Assembly (NCBI GenBank): GCA_040216735.1
Contig: JAVJOO010000002.1
Span: forward strand, 337,118-401,117
From: Alphaproteobacteria bacterium
Lineage (GTDB): Bacteria; Pseudomonadota; Alphaproteobacteria; SHVP01
Direction: 5' to 3'
DNA length: 64,000 nt
Below are positions 48,227 through 56,502 of the stretch, piece by piece (within the stretch, counting starts at the first letter, position 1; every line of letters begins with the position of its first letter). Under the pieces are notes generated by a model. It was not told the DNA's origin, did not search any database, and was given only the letters and a program-made list of their open reading frames with translations. Both the position numbers and the translations under genes were made by a program.

Positions 48227-49633
48227 ATGAATGAGATTCTGATTATCGGCGCCGGCATGGCCGGCCTGCCGTGCGCGATCCGCGCCGCCGACGGGGGCGC
48301 GCACGTCACGCTGATCGAGGCCGCCGACGATGTCGGTGGCAAGCTGCCGCGCTCGTCGGGGCAAATCTCGGCCGCGGGCACCCGCCTGCAACAGGCCAAG
48401 GGCATCGCCGATACGCCCCAAGAACATTTCACCGACGTCATGCGCATTTCCCACGACACCGCCGATCCCGCCATCGTGCGCGTCGCGGTCGACCATGCCG
48501 CCGCAACCGTCGATTGGCTGCAAGACATCGGCGTGCCGTTCCCGCCCGATCATCCGGTGATCAGCTACAACCACGACGTCTATCGCACGCGGCGCTATCA
48601 GTGGCCGGTAAAGAAGGGCCAATCGATTCTGGACGCGTTGCGCCCGCTCTTGGACGCGCATATTGCGGCAGGTCGCATCGATCTGCGTTTGCGTACCGAG
48701 CTGACCGGCATCGCGCGCGGGGGCGACGGCGCCGTGACCGCCATGACAGTGCGCGACCGCGGTAAAGCCGATACCACGCTGAAGGCCGACGCCTATGTGC
48801 TGTGCGCCGGCGGCTACACCAACGACCCCGAATTGTTCCGCGCGTTGACGCCGAAGAAGCCGGTCTATGCCGCCAAAATCCCGATCTCGACCGGCAAGGC
48901 GCTGCGCGTGGCGCAGGCCGCCGGTCTGCGCATCGACGGCGGCGACCTCTATATGGGCATGTTGGGCGGCGTGCTGGCCGATCCCAACGACCCGCTCTCG
49001 GTGACCTTCGCGCTCAACACCGTGCCGCAGGACCGGCCGCCCTGGGAGATTTGGGTCAACCGGTCGGGCGAACGCTTCACCCGCGAGGACCACCCGAGCG
49101 CGACGCGGCGCGAGCATGCCGTCAACGCCCAGGACGGGCTGACGTTTTTCATCGTGTTCGACGAAGGCGTCCGCCAGAACGCGCCGCCGATCACGATGGC
49201 CAAGGACGCCGCGCTGAAACAACTGATCGCCAGCAACCCGGCCTACGCGCGGGGCGACACGATCGAGGCGCTGGCCAGCCAAATCGGCGTCCCCGCCGAC
49301 CGCCTCGCCAACACCATCGGCCACTACAACGAAGTGGTCGCGATGGGCGAGGACCGCGCCTTCGGGCGCGAGAGTTTGCCGCGCGCGATCGATACCCCGC
49401 CCTACTACGCGATCCAGTCGGTCGCCTTCGCGATGCCGAGCCCGGCCGGGGTCGCGGTCGACGACACCTTGCGCGCGCGTGACACCGAGGGCCGCGCGGT
49501 CGCGAACCTATTTGCCGCCGGCGAAATGATCGGCAACACCCGGTTGATGGGCAACGCCTATATCTCGGGCATGGGCGTGGGCCCGACCGTGACGTTCGGA
49601 CGGATTCTAGGCGAGCGCCTCGCAGCCGCCTGA
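48227..49633 (+). CDS. FAD-dependent oxidoreductase (paralog 3 of 3)
   Basis: A 468-residue third member of the flavoprotein set, 63 bases after the SDR gene. It has EILIIGAGMAGLPCAIRAADGGA, SSGQISAAGTRLQ, VYRTRRYQWPVKKGQ, GERFTREDHPSATRREHA and NLFAAGEMIGNTRLMG. It is more diverged from paralogs 1 and 2 than they are from each other, by eye. The C-terminus ISGMGVGPTVTFGRILGERL again resembles the ketosteroid-dehydrogenase end rather than that of fumarate reductases. Confidence 0.77.
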   Translation: MNEILIIGAGMAGLPCAIRAADGGAHVTLIEAADDVGGKLPRSSGQISAAGTRLQQAKGIADTPQEHFTDVMRISHDTADPAIVRVAVDHAAATVDWLQDIGVPFPPDHPVISYNHDVYRTRRYQWPVKKGQSILDALRPLLDAHIAAGRIDLRLRTELTGIARGGDGAVTAMTVRDRGKADTTLKADAYVLCAGGYTNDPELFRALTPKKPVYAAKIPISTGKALRVAQAAGLRIDGGDLYMGMLGGVLADPNDPLSVTFALNTVPQDRPPWEIWVNRSGERFTREDHPSATRREHAVNAQDGLTFFIVFDEGVRQNAPPITMAKDAALKQLIASNPAYARGDTIEALASQIGVPADRLANTIGHYNEVVAMGEDRAFGRESLPRAIDTPPYYAIQSVAFAMPSPAGVAVDDTLRARDTEGRAVANLFAAGEMIGNTRLMGNAYISGMGVGPTVTFGRILGERLAAA

Positions 49634-49717
49634 AGCGCACCCGCCCGGGCAAATCTAACTGTGGATAACCGCCGCGCGCGGGTGCCGCGCGCGGCGCGCG
49701 CGTGGCATCATGCGGCC

Positions 49718-52534
49718 ATGTCCCCCACCGCCGCCCAAAAACCTGCCAAAAAATCCGATCCCGCCAACCGCCGCCGCGTCTACCTGATCGACGGCTCGGG
49801 CTACATCTTCCGCGCCTACCACGCGCTGCCACCGCTCACGCGCAAGCGCGACAAGCTGCCGGTGGGCGCCGTCGTGGGCTTCGCCAACATGCTCAACAAA
49901 TTGTTGGAGGACCATTTCGTCACCGGCGAGGGCACCCACATCGCGGTGATCTTCGACAAGGGTGCCGAATCCTTCCGCAACGACATCTACGACCAGTACA
50001 AGGCCAACCGCGCCGAAACCCCCGAAGACCTCGCCCCCCAATTCGCCTATATCCGCGAGGCGACGCGCGCCTTCAACGTGCCCGTGGTCGAGGAAGCCGG
50101 GTTCGAGGCCGACGACATCATCGCGACCTACGTTCGGGTCGCGCGCGAACACGGCGACGAGGTCGTCATCGTGTCGTCCGACAAAGACCTGATGCAACTC
50201 GTCGGCGGCCACGTCACCATGTTCGATCCGATGAAGTCGCGCCCCATCGGCCCCGACGAAGTCCAGGAGAAATTCGGCGTCGGGCCCGACCGGGTGATCG
50301 ATGTGCAGTCGCTCGCGGGCGATTCGGTCGACAACGTGCCGGGCGTGCCAGGCATCGGCATCAAGACCGCGGCGCTCCTCATCAACGAATACGGCGATCT
50401 CGATACGCTGCTGGCGCGTGCCGGCGAGATCAAACAGAACAAACGCCGCGAAAGCCTGATTGAGTTTGCCGACCAGGCCCGTCTGTCGCGCGATCTCGTC
50501 ACCCTGCGCGAGGACTGCGCGGTCGATCACGCGCTCGACGACTTCACCTTCAAGACGCCCGATGTCGATGCGTTGCTCGCGTTCCTCGACGACATGGAAT
50601 TCACCGCCATCGCCAAGCGCGTCCGGGTCAAGTTCGGGGTCGACGGCGAGACCGCGCCGCCGCCGCCTGCGGCCGCGGTCGCCCCCGACAAAACCGTCAC
50701 CACCGCCCTCACCGACGAGGCCGCGCTGCACCAATGGATCGACCATGCCCGCGCCCGCGGCCGCGTGGCGATCGTCACCCACACCGCGGCGGGTCATCCG
50801 GTGCGCGATCCGTTGGTCGGCATCGGCCTTGCGGTCGATCCGGGCACGGCCGCCTGGGTGCCGATGCGCAACCCGACCGAGCGCCAGCGCGATTTGCTCG
50901 ACGGTCCCGGCGAGGACGGCCCGGGCCTACCACGCGACACCGTACTGGCCGCGCTCAAACCGTTGTTGGAGGACGCCGCGGTCCTCAAGATCGGCCAGGA
51001 CGTCAAACGCGCCGCCATTGCGCTGGGGCGGTACGGCATCGCGCTGGGCCCGGTCGACGACACGATGATCCTGTCCTACGACCTCGAAGGCGGCCTGCAC
51101 GCGCACGACCTCGGGCGCATCGCCGCCGAGTATTTGGACCGCCCGGTCACCGAGATGAAAACCCTGCTCGGCACCGGCAAGGCCGCGGTGACCTTCGGCG
51201 CGGTCGCGCTCGACCAGGCCACCGCGTTCGCGGGCGAAGAGGCCGACACCGCGCTGCGCCTGCACGGCGTCCTCAAGCCGCGCCTCGTGCCAAGCCGCGT
51301 CGTTGCGGTGTATGAGACCCTCGACCGCCCCATCGTGCCGGTGTTGGCCGCGATGGAGCGCGCCGGCATCAAGGCCGACCCGAAAACCCTGCACGCCATG
51401 TCCAAGGATTTCGAGGGCCGCCTGGCCGACCTCGAAAAACAAATCCACAAACTCGCGGGCCGTGACTTCAACGTGGGCTCGCCCAAACAACTCGGCGAGA
51501 TTCTGTTCGAGGACATGGGCCTGGAAGGCGGCAAAAAGGGCAAGGGCGGCGCCTGGGGCACCGGCGCCGACGTCCTGGAGAACCTCGCCGGACAGGGCAT
51601 CGACCTCGCCGAGCGGGTGCTCGACTGGCGGCAAATCTCGAAACTCAAGAACACCTATACCGACAAGCTGCCGGGCGAAATCAATCCCGAGACCGGCCGC
51701 ATCCACACCACCTACGACATTGCGGTGGCCAACACCGGCCGGCTGTCGTCGAACGATCCCAACCTGCAAAACATCCCGGTGCGCACCGAAGAGGGCCGCA
51801 AGATCCGCCAGGCCTTCGTCGCCGACAAAGGCCATGTCCTTCTATCGGCCGACTACTCGCAGATCGAATTGCGTTTGCTCGCCCACATGGCCGACATCCC
51901 GCAGCTCGACAAAGCCTTCAAGGACGGCATCGACATCCACGCGATGACCGCGTCCGAGGTGTTCGGCGTCCCCGTCGAAGGGATGAACCCCTCGGTGCGC
52001 CGTCGCGCCAAGGCGATCAACTTCGGCATCATCTACGGCATCTCCGCCTTCGGCCTCGCCCGCCAGCTCAAAATCCCGCAGGGCGAGGCGCGCGATTACA
52101 TCGCCGCCTATTTCGAACGCTTCCCCGGCATCCGCGGCTACATGGACCAACAAAAAGAGCTGTGCCGCGCCCAGGGCTACGTCACCACCCTGTTCGGCCG
52201 CCGCATCCACCTCCCGGCCATCGCCGAGAAAAATCCCGTCCACCGCGCCTTCGCCGAACGCCAAGCCATCAACGCCCCCCTCCAAGGCGCCGCCGCCGAC
52301 ATCATCAAACGCGCGATGATCGTCCTGCCAGGCGCCTTAGCCCAGGCGAAGCTCAACGCCAAGATGCTCCTGCAAGTCCACGACGAACTGGTCTTCGAAG
52401 TCCCCGAGGCGCAAGCCGACGACACCCGCGCGCTGGTCAAGAACGTCATGGAACACGCCGCAAGCGCGGTGCACCTCACGGTACCGCTGGTCGTCGAAGC
52501 CGGCACCGGCCAAAACTGGGACGAGGCGCACTAG
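49718..52534 (+). CDS. polA: DNA polymerase I, proofreading site degenerate
   Basis: Repair and Okazaki-fragment polymerase. The 938-residue protein has an intact 5'-3' exonuclease domain (YLIDGSGYIFRAYHAL, VIVSSDKDLMQLV) and intact polymerase motifs A (LLSADYSQIELRLLAHM), B (RRRAKAINFGIIYG) and C (LQVHDELVFE). The middle 3'-5' exonuclease domain is retained but has lost its metal ligands: where E. coli has DTET this has VTHT (about residues 350-353), the exo II Asp is Ala in GQDVKRAAIAL, and the exo III YxxxD is FAGEE. The ATG at 49718 is used; a GTG at 49661 is also in frame. Confidence 0.94.
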   Translation: MSPTAAQKPAKKSDPANRRRVYLIDGSGYIFRAYHALPPLTRKRDKLPVGAVVGFANMLNKLLEDHFVTGEGTHIAVIFDKGAESFRNDIYDQYKANRAETPEDLAPQFAYIREATRAFNVPVVEEAGFEADDIIATYVRVAREHGDEVVIVSSDKDLMQLVGGHVTMFDPMKSRPIGPDEVQEKFGVGPDRVIDVQSLAGDSVDNVPGVPGIGIKTAALLINEYGDLDTLLARAGEIKQNKRRESLIEFADQARLSRDLVTLREDCAVDHALDDFTFKTPDVDALLAFLDDMEFTAIAKRVRVKFGVDGETAPPPPAAAVAPDKTVTTALTDEAALHQWIDHARARGRVAIVTHTAAGHPVRDPLVGIGLAVDPGTAAWVPMRNPTERQRDLLDGPGEDGPGLPRDTVLAALKPLLEDAAVLKIGQDVKRAAIALGRYGIALGPVDDTMILSYDLEGGLHAHDLGRIAAEYLDRPVTEMKTLLGTGKAAVTFGAVALDQATAFAGEEADTALRLHGVLKPRLVPSRVVAVYETLDRPIVPVLAAMERAGIKADPKTLHAMSKDFEGRLADLEKQIHKLAGRDFNVGSPKQLGEILFEDMGLEGGKKGKGGAWGTGADVLENLAGQGIDLAERVLDWRQISKLKNTYTDKLPGEINPETGRIHTTYDIAVANTGRLSSNDPNLQNIPVRTEEGRKIRQAFVADKGHVLLSADYSQIELRLLAHMADIPQLDKAFKDGIDIHAMTASEVFGVPVEGMNPSVRRRAKAINFGIIYGISAFGLARQLKIPQGEARDYIAAYFERFPGIRGYMDQQKELCRAQGYVTTLFGRRIHLPAIAEKNPVHRAFAERQAINAPLQGAAADIIKRAMIVLPGALAQAKLNAKMLLQVHDELVFEVPEAQADDTRALVKNVMEHAASAVHLTVPLVVEAGTGQNWDEAH

Positions 52535-52661
52535 CCAGAACGTTGGCACGCGCTACTATCTTACCGAATCGAATACCAAGCGAATCGATTTCGAAGGCGA
52601 GAACTCGTTAGCTGACACGCTTTAGTTGTGGAATGAAACGGCCGGTCGTTAGAATTGCGGT

Positions 52662-54341
52662 ATGGTGAATACTCTCGATTGGTCGATCCTAGATGGACGA
52701 CTCGTTCTCGAAGCAAAGGAACTCGGCCTTACGCAGGCAAAGGACGCGCTTCCTGCCTTTCTGATCCATCAACTCCTCGACCTGACTATTGAAGAAGCTG
52801 GAGATTGCCGAACCGATCAGTCTGGTGATCGCGGAATTGACGCGTTCTTTCTAGATGAACGTGACAGCCAGTGTGTCCTTCATCTTTTTAACTGCAAGTA
52901 TGTGAGGGTTCCAGAAAGGTCAATACGCAACTTTCCAGGTAACGAGATCGACAAAGTTAGTTCGTTTGTCGAGGACTTGCTGGGAAAGAATACGCAAGCC
53001 CTTCAAGCGAGCTGCCACCCAGAACTGTTCAGCAAAGTTCAGTACCTTTGGAAGCATTTCGCAAGGCCCGACTTCAGAATCCATATCTACTTTTGTTCGA
53101 ACCAGCGAGAGTTCGCTGTGGCCGAGGAAAGGCGTTGCAGAGAGAAGTTCCGGAAGTACTCATTCATTTCGTTCCACGAATACCCTCTTGCCAGGATCGT
53201 CGACGAGCTTGTTCGCAAGTCTGAGCGCACTGTTTCTGGCAATCTTCAGATTTTCGGGGAGCAGAGCTTTGCTCGAATAGATGGCGCCTTTCGTGGCCTC
53301 GTTGGTACTTCGACGGCAACACAGCTTGTTCGCTTAGTCAGCCGTGAGGGAGAACTCGGCCAAATCAACCTCGACGCATTCAACGACAACATTCGTGTGT
53401 TTCTGGGGATCACAAACGCTGTAAACAGAAGCATCTACGCCACGGCTTTGGAAAGTTCCAACGATTTTTGGTACCTCAACAATGGAGTGACAATCGTCTG
53501 TGAGCGGTTCCAGTACAACCCCGGACTGGCGAGTCCCATAGTCCATCTTCGTAATTTCCAGATCGTCAACGGCGGTCAGACCTCCAACGCGCTGTATGAG
53601 GCTTGGAAGCGCGACCCAGGAAAGATGGACAAGGTCTACCTCTTGGTGAGGATTTACGAAGCCGAAGACCCCGAGATCAAGCTGAAGATCGCCGCTGCAA
53701 CCAACACCCAGACACCTATCAAGGGTCGCGACCTTCGTTCAAATGAGCCAATTCAGAAACGCTTGGAGGAGGGGCTTCGTTCGATGGGGCTCTACTATGA
53801 GCGAAAGAAGGGCCAATACAGCAAGGAGCCGGCTGACAAGAGAATCGACGCCCTTAGAGCAGCTCAGACTTACATTGCCTATTTCGTTGGGGAACCAGAG
53901 AAGGCAAAGACACAATCGGACCGTGTCTTTGGCGAGTGGTACGAGAAGATATTTAACAGCTTAATGACGCCGGAACGCATCTACACGAGCACCGTTCTTG
54001 GCAAGATACTCGAAGAGAAGAAGAGCGAAACGAAGAGGAGCTTGAGAGGTCGCTCAAGCGACACACCTCATGAAGATGAATTCATCGTCGAGGGTCTCTT
54101 TCATGTTTTGTTTGTGGCTGGCTTAATATGTAGACGGGATGGCGTTTCCTTAGATGATTTCGCTCGCGCCCAGGAGAAACTTGAGGAAGCAATCTCCAGA
54201 ACGCGGGAAATAGCTAACAAGTACCGATCTCAATCCTTCTACCGTTTCTTTAGGAGCATTAGGGCCAAAGAAATCCTGAGAGCAGAAATTCTCGGCAACG
54301 ATCAGCAGGACCTCTTTGATGACTTTGCAACGCGCCTATAG
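52662..54341 (+). CDS. AIPR-family protein with N-terminal nuclease-like region (putative phage defence)
   Basis: A 559-residue protein of the abortive infection phage resistance (AIPR) family. The core motif is visible as FWYLNNGVTIVC (about residues 269-280) and NFQIVNGGQTSNALYEAW (299-315). The N-terminal part has a PD-(D/E)xK-like pattern: a Glu pair at 44-45, Asp60 in DRGIDAFFL and Lys79 in HLFNCKYV, so it may be a nuclease. No partner gene is adjacent. Base composition is clearly lower in GC than polA, with A/T-rich third positions, indicating horizontal acquisition. Family members are linked to phage resistance and restriction loci, but no mechanism is established for this one. Confidence 0.8.
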   Translation: MVNTLDWSILDGRLVLEAKELGLTQAKDALPAFLIHQLLDLTIEEAGDCRTDQSGDRGIDAFFLDERDSQCVLHLFNCKYVRVPERSIRNFPGNEIDKVSSFVEDLLGKNTQALQASCHPELFSKVQYLWKHFARPDFRIHIYFCSNQREFAVAEERRCREKFRKYSFISFHEYPLARIVDELVRKSERTVSGNLQIFGEQSFARIDGAFRGLVGTSTATQLVRLVSREGELGQINLDAFNDNIRVFLGITNAVNRSIYATALESSNDFWYLNNGVTIVCERFQYNPGLASPIVHLRNFQIVNGGQTSNALYEAWKRDPGKMDKVYLLVRIYEAEDPEIKLKIAAATNTQTPIKGRDLRSNEPIQKRLEEGLRSMGLYYERKKGQYSKEPADKRIDALRAAQTYIAYFVGEPEKAKTQSDRVFGEWYEKIFNSLMTPERIYTSTVLGKILEEKKSETKRSLRGRSSDTPHEDEFIVEGLFHVLFVAGLICRRDGVSLDDFARAQEKLEEAISRTREIANKYRSQSFYRFFRSIRAKEILRAEILGNDQQDLFDDFATRL

Positions 54342-54410
54342 AATCGTGCCCAACATTCGCATAGCGCTGCTTGAGACGCGAGCATCTGAAATTTCTTCTC
54401 CCCCACCCCT

Positions 54411-54593
54411 CCCGTCCCCGTCAAAATCCGCAACAATCCCCAACTATCCGCCCATCGCCTCGATGTAGGCGCGCAGGTTGGAGACGTACATGTCCTGGCG
54501 CCGCTCCATCTTGGCGACGGCGGGTTGGTTGACATGCAGCGTTTCGCCCAACCCCCGTTGCGCCGCGCCAGCGGCGCGCCTCTTGCAGCGCAT
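54411..54593 (-). pseudogene. remnant of an XRE/HTH-type regulator (antitoxin-like)
   Basis: A 49-codon frame from an ATG at 54593 to a TAG at 54444 encodes the second half of a helix-turn-helix domain: LGETLHVNQPAVAKMERR followed by DMYVSNLRAYIEAMGG. This matches the HTH region of a well-known XRE-family type usually about 100 residues long, often paired with a RelE/HigB-like toxin. The N-terminal helices are replaced by Arg/Ala-rich sequence, and translation past the TAG continues as LGIVADFDGDG, which fits the expected next strand, so the TAG is probably a nonsense mutation. No toxin gene is adjacent. The rest of the 360-base gap (54342-54701) shows nothing else I can name. Confidence 0.6.
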
Positions 54594-54701
54594 GTGGGGA
54601 CCGCCAAACGTGATCATGGGGACAGAGACTGTGATTGGAACGCGCGCGCCCTAGACGCCATCTCTCTCGGACCATCCATTTCAATCCGAAGGGAATGTCC
54701 C

Positions 54702-55403
54702 ATGATCGTCTCCGACGCCAAGGCCGCTGCCAACCGCGCCAACGCGCAAGCTTCCACCGGGCCGCGCACCGCCGCGGGCAAATCCCGGGTGCGGCGCAAT
54801 GCCTGCACCCACGGGCTTTATGGCGCCACCGCGCCCGATCGCGGCGAGGACGGCGATGCGTTTTCCCGGCTCCACCTCGACTACCAAGACCGTCTGCTGC
54901 CGCGCGGCCCGGCCGAGGACGCGCTGGTCGCGCGGCTTGCCTCGATCATGTGGCGCCTGGCGCGGGTGCCCGGGGCGGAACACGCGGTCTATGCCGCGCA
55001 CGAACAGGACTTTGTGCCTGACGACGATTCGGGTGCCGAGATCGCGGTCGACTTGCCCGACCTGTGGGGCCGGGCGCACGGCGCCGGCGCAATGGAGTCG
55101 GCGCTGGCCCGGATCAACCGCCACGAGGCGCACCTCCAGCGCATGGCCAAGCGCACCCTGGAGACGCTCGCCGCCCTGCAAGCGCTGCGCGTCGGCGACG
55201 CCCCGAGCGATCTGTCCCACGAAGAGTCGCTGGAACAGGAAAGCCAGGACCTGATGTACGAAATCGGTGCCAACCTCGACCGGCACGAAGAGTCCGAACG
55301 CGAAGGGGTGATGTGCGGCTACCTGCAAGCCCTGCGCGAACACACCGGCATCGACCTTGCCATCGTCGAACCCGACGGCTCGTTCGCGGTCATCACCTCA
55401 TGA
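54702..55403 (+). CDS. conserved hypothetical protein with STGPRT-type N-terminus
   Basis: A 233-residue protein of unknown function. The N-terminus AANRANAQASTGPRTAAGKS followed by RRNACTHGLYG is a recognisable signature of a widespread family found in many bacteria, often in multiple copies and in accessory regions. The rest is helical and acidic, with conserved WRLARVPGAEHAVYAAHE and RINRHEAHLQRMAKRTLE. I chose the ATG at 54702, which starts at the signature; a longer frame to 54525 would overlap the regulator remnant. GC content is back to the genome's level. No catalytic motif is visible. Confidence 0.65.
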   Translation: MIVSDAKAAANRANAQASTGPRTAAGKSRVRRNACTHGLYGATAPDRGEDGDAFSRLHLDYQDRLLPRGPAEDALVARLASIMWRLARVPGAEHAVYAAHEQDFVPDDDSGAEIAVDLPDLWGRAHGAGAMESALARINRHEAHLQRMAKRTLETLAALQALRVGDAPSDLSHEESLEQESQDLMYEIGANLDRHEESEREGVMCGYLQALREHTGIDLAIVEPDGSFAVITS

Positions 55404-55463
55404 CGCGCCGGGACACGCGGTGCCCTCCATCGGCGAGGCGCGCCCCCACCAGCCACCAATCTG

Positions 55464-55508
55464 CTCATCCTGAGGAGCATCGCGCCAGCGATGCGTCCCG
55501 AAGGACGC
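55464..55508 (+). repeat. REP-like palindromic element, copy A
   Basis: A 45-base element: a conserved head CTCATCCTGAGGAG, a variable hairpin (GCATCGC...GCGATGC) and a conserved tail ending GAAGGACGC. With copy B (inverted, 57 bases away) it forms a head-out pair like bacterial interspersed mosaic elements. Confidence 0.85.
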
Positions 55509-55565
55509 ACACACTGGGGAGGCCCGATGAAACCCTAGGCAAACAGCGGCAGTTGGCTTTGTTCC

Positions 55566-55607
55566 GTCCTCCGAGACGCGCCCTTGAGGGGCGCTCCTCA
55601 GGATGAG
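55566..55607 (-). repeat. REP-like palindromic element, copy B
   Basis: The inverted partner of copy A: tail GTCCTCCGAGACGC, a hairpin (GCGCCC/GGGGCGC with loop TTGA) and the head TCCTCAGGATGAG. The 57 bases between A and B hold no gene. Confidence 0.85.
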
Positions 55608-55677
55608 CTCATGGTTGTTCTTGCAGCGTTCTCGACCGGTGGGTTGCGTTGTCGCGCCCTCAGCGGGCACCGACCTG

Positions 55678-55724
55678 CTCATCCTGAGGAGTCCCGCCCG
55701 GAAGGGCGGGGCGTCTCGAAGGAC
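55678..55724 (+). repeat. REP-like palindromic element, copy C
   Basis: Same head CTCATCCTGAGGAG and tail GCGTCTCGAAGGAC as the other copies, with a different hairpin (CCCGCCC/GGGCGGG). It lies inside the 3' end of the GIY-YIG gene, so it encodes that protein's last 15 or so residues and its stop codon. Confidence 0.85.
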
Positions 55725-56002
55725 GTTTGACGCCGCGCGAGAGTGCGTAGGGCGGCGGCGTTGCCCGCCATGTAGGCTTCTTTCTTGGCCCGGCTCCACC
55801 CCTTGAGGCGGCGCTCCATGAAGATCAGATCGCGGGGGTCTTCGAACTCCTCGACATAGATCAGTTCGAGTGGGCGGCGCGCGGCGGTGTAGGTGCTTTC
55901 GTCGGCGTGGTGCTGGGCCAAGCGGCGGTCGAGATCGTGGCGCGCACTGCCGACATAGTAGCGTCCGTCATGGCACCGCAGGACGTAGAGATAGCATTGC
56001 AT
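55679..56002 (-). CDS. GIY-YIG endonuclease-like protein (UPF0213 type)
   Basis: A 107-residue single-domain GIY-YIG protein. The signature reads CYLYVLRCHDGRYYVGSARH, followed by the Arg in DLDRRLAQHH and the Glu in FMERRLKGWSRAKKEA, matching small stand-alone family members of unclear function. The last residues (ETPRPSGRDSSG) are encoded by REP copy C and are not part of the domain. Copy D lies 27 bases upstream of the start. The gene is thus bracketed by an inverted pair of palindromes. Confidence 0.82.
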   Translation of the reverse strand: MQCYLYVLRCHDGRYYVGSARHDLDRRLAQHHADESTYTAARRPLELIYVEEFEDPRDLIFMERRLKGWSRAKKEAYMAGNAAALRTLARRQTSFETPRPSGRDSSG

Positions 56003-56029
56003 AACGGTGGGTTATGCGGGGGCCAGAGC

Positions 56030-56072
56030 GTCCTTCGAGACGCGCCCCTCACGGGGCGCTCCTGAGGATGAG
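56030..56072 (-). repeat. REP-like palindromic element, copy D
   Basis: The inverted counterpart of copy C: tail GTCCTTCGAGACGC, hairpin (GCGCCCC/GGGGCGC with loop TCAC) and head TCCTGAGGATGAG. It precedes the GIY-YIG gene's start and is followed by CTCTTTTT. Confidence 0.85.
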
Positions 56073-56127
56073 CTCTTTTTCCTTCTGGTTTCTTTGGGCG
56101 TGCGGGAAGGACTAGAGAGTGAGCCGC

Positions 56128-56307
56128 CTAGGCGTCGGCGGGGGGCTTGCCCTTGATGAAGCGTTTGTCGCAATAGGGGCAGTCGATCCAGCCGTCCTTG
56201 CCGAGGTTGAGGTAAACCAGCGGGTGGCCCAGGTCGCCGCCGTCGCAGCGCACGGTTTCGGTATCGACGTAGACCGTTTCCGGTGCGTCGCTGTTGATCG
56301 TCGACAT
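56128..56307 (-). CDS. zinc-finger (zf-CHCC) protein
   Basis: A 59-residue protein with one CHCC zinc-binding motif: Cys21 (VRCDGG), His28 (DLGHPLVYLNL), Cys43 and Cys46 (DCPYC). This small family is common in alphaproteobacteria and corresponds to the zinc-finger part of the mitochondrial complex I subunit NDUFS6, so a role near respiratory complex I is possible; no complex I genes are here. I placed the start at 56307 (MSTINSDAPETVYV). Longer frames on this strand are non-conserved. Confidence 0.85.
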   Translation of the reverse strand: MSTINSDAPETVYVDTETVRCDGGDLGHPLVYLNLGKDGWIDCPYCDKRFIKGKPPADA

Positions 56308-56502
56308 CGCTGCGGGGCCCTCTTGGTACGCGGATCGGGACGGCGCGGTGGCCGCCCGCCCGAATGATAGGCGATTGCGCTTTGCGCGCAACCGAATCGC
56401 CACAAAAGCGGAGGCCCGACGGGTCTTTTGGGGGCGGCGCGCGGTCGTTGAACAGTTCGGACGCGCTCGCGTAGGGTAGCCTCCGAAACCGAAGGAGATT
56501 GG

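Noticed and set aside
55398-55806. Frames running through the REP palindromes on both strands
   Set aside because: They are translations of repeat elements, without a start signal or conserved domain.
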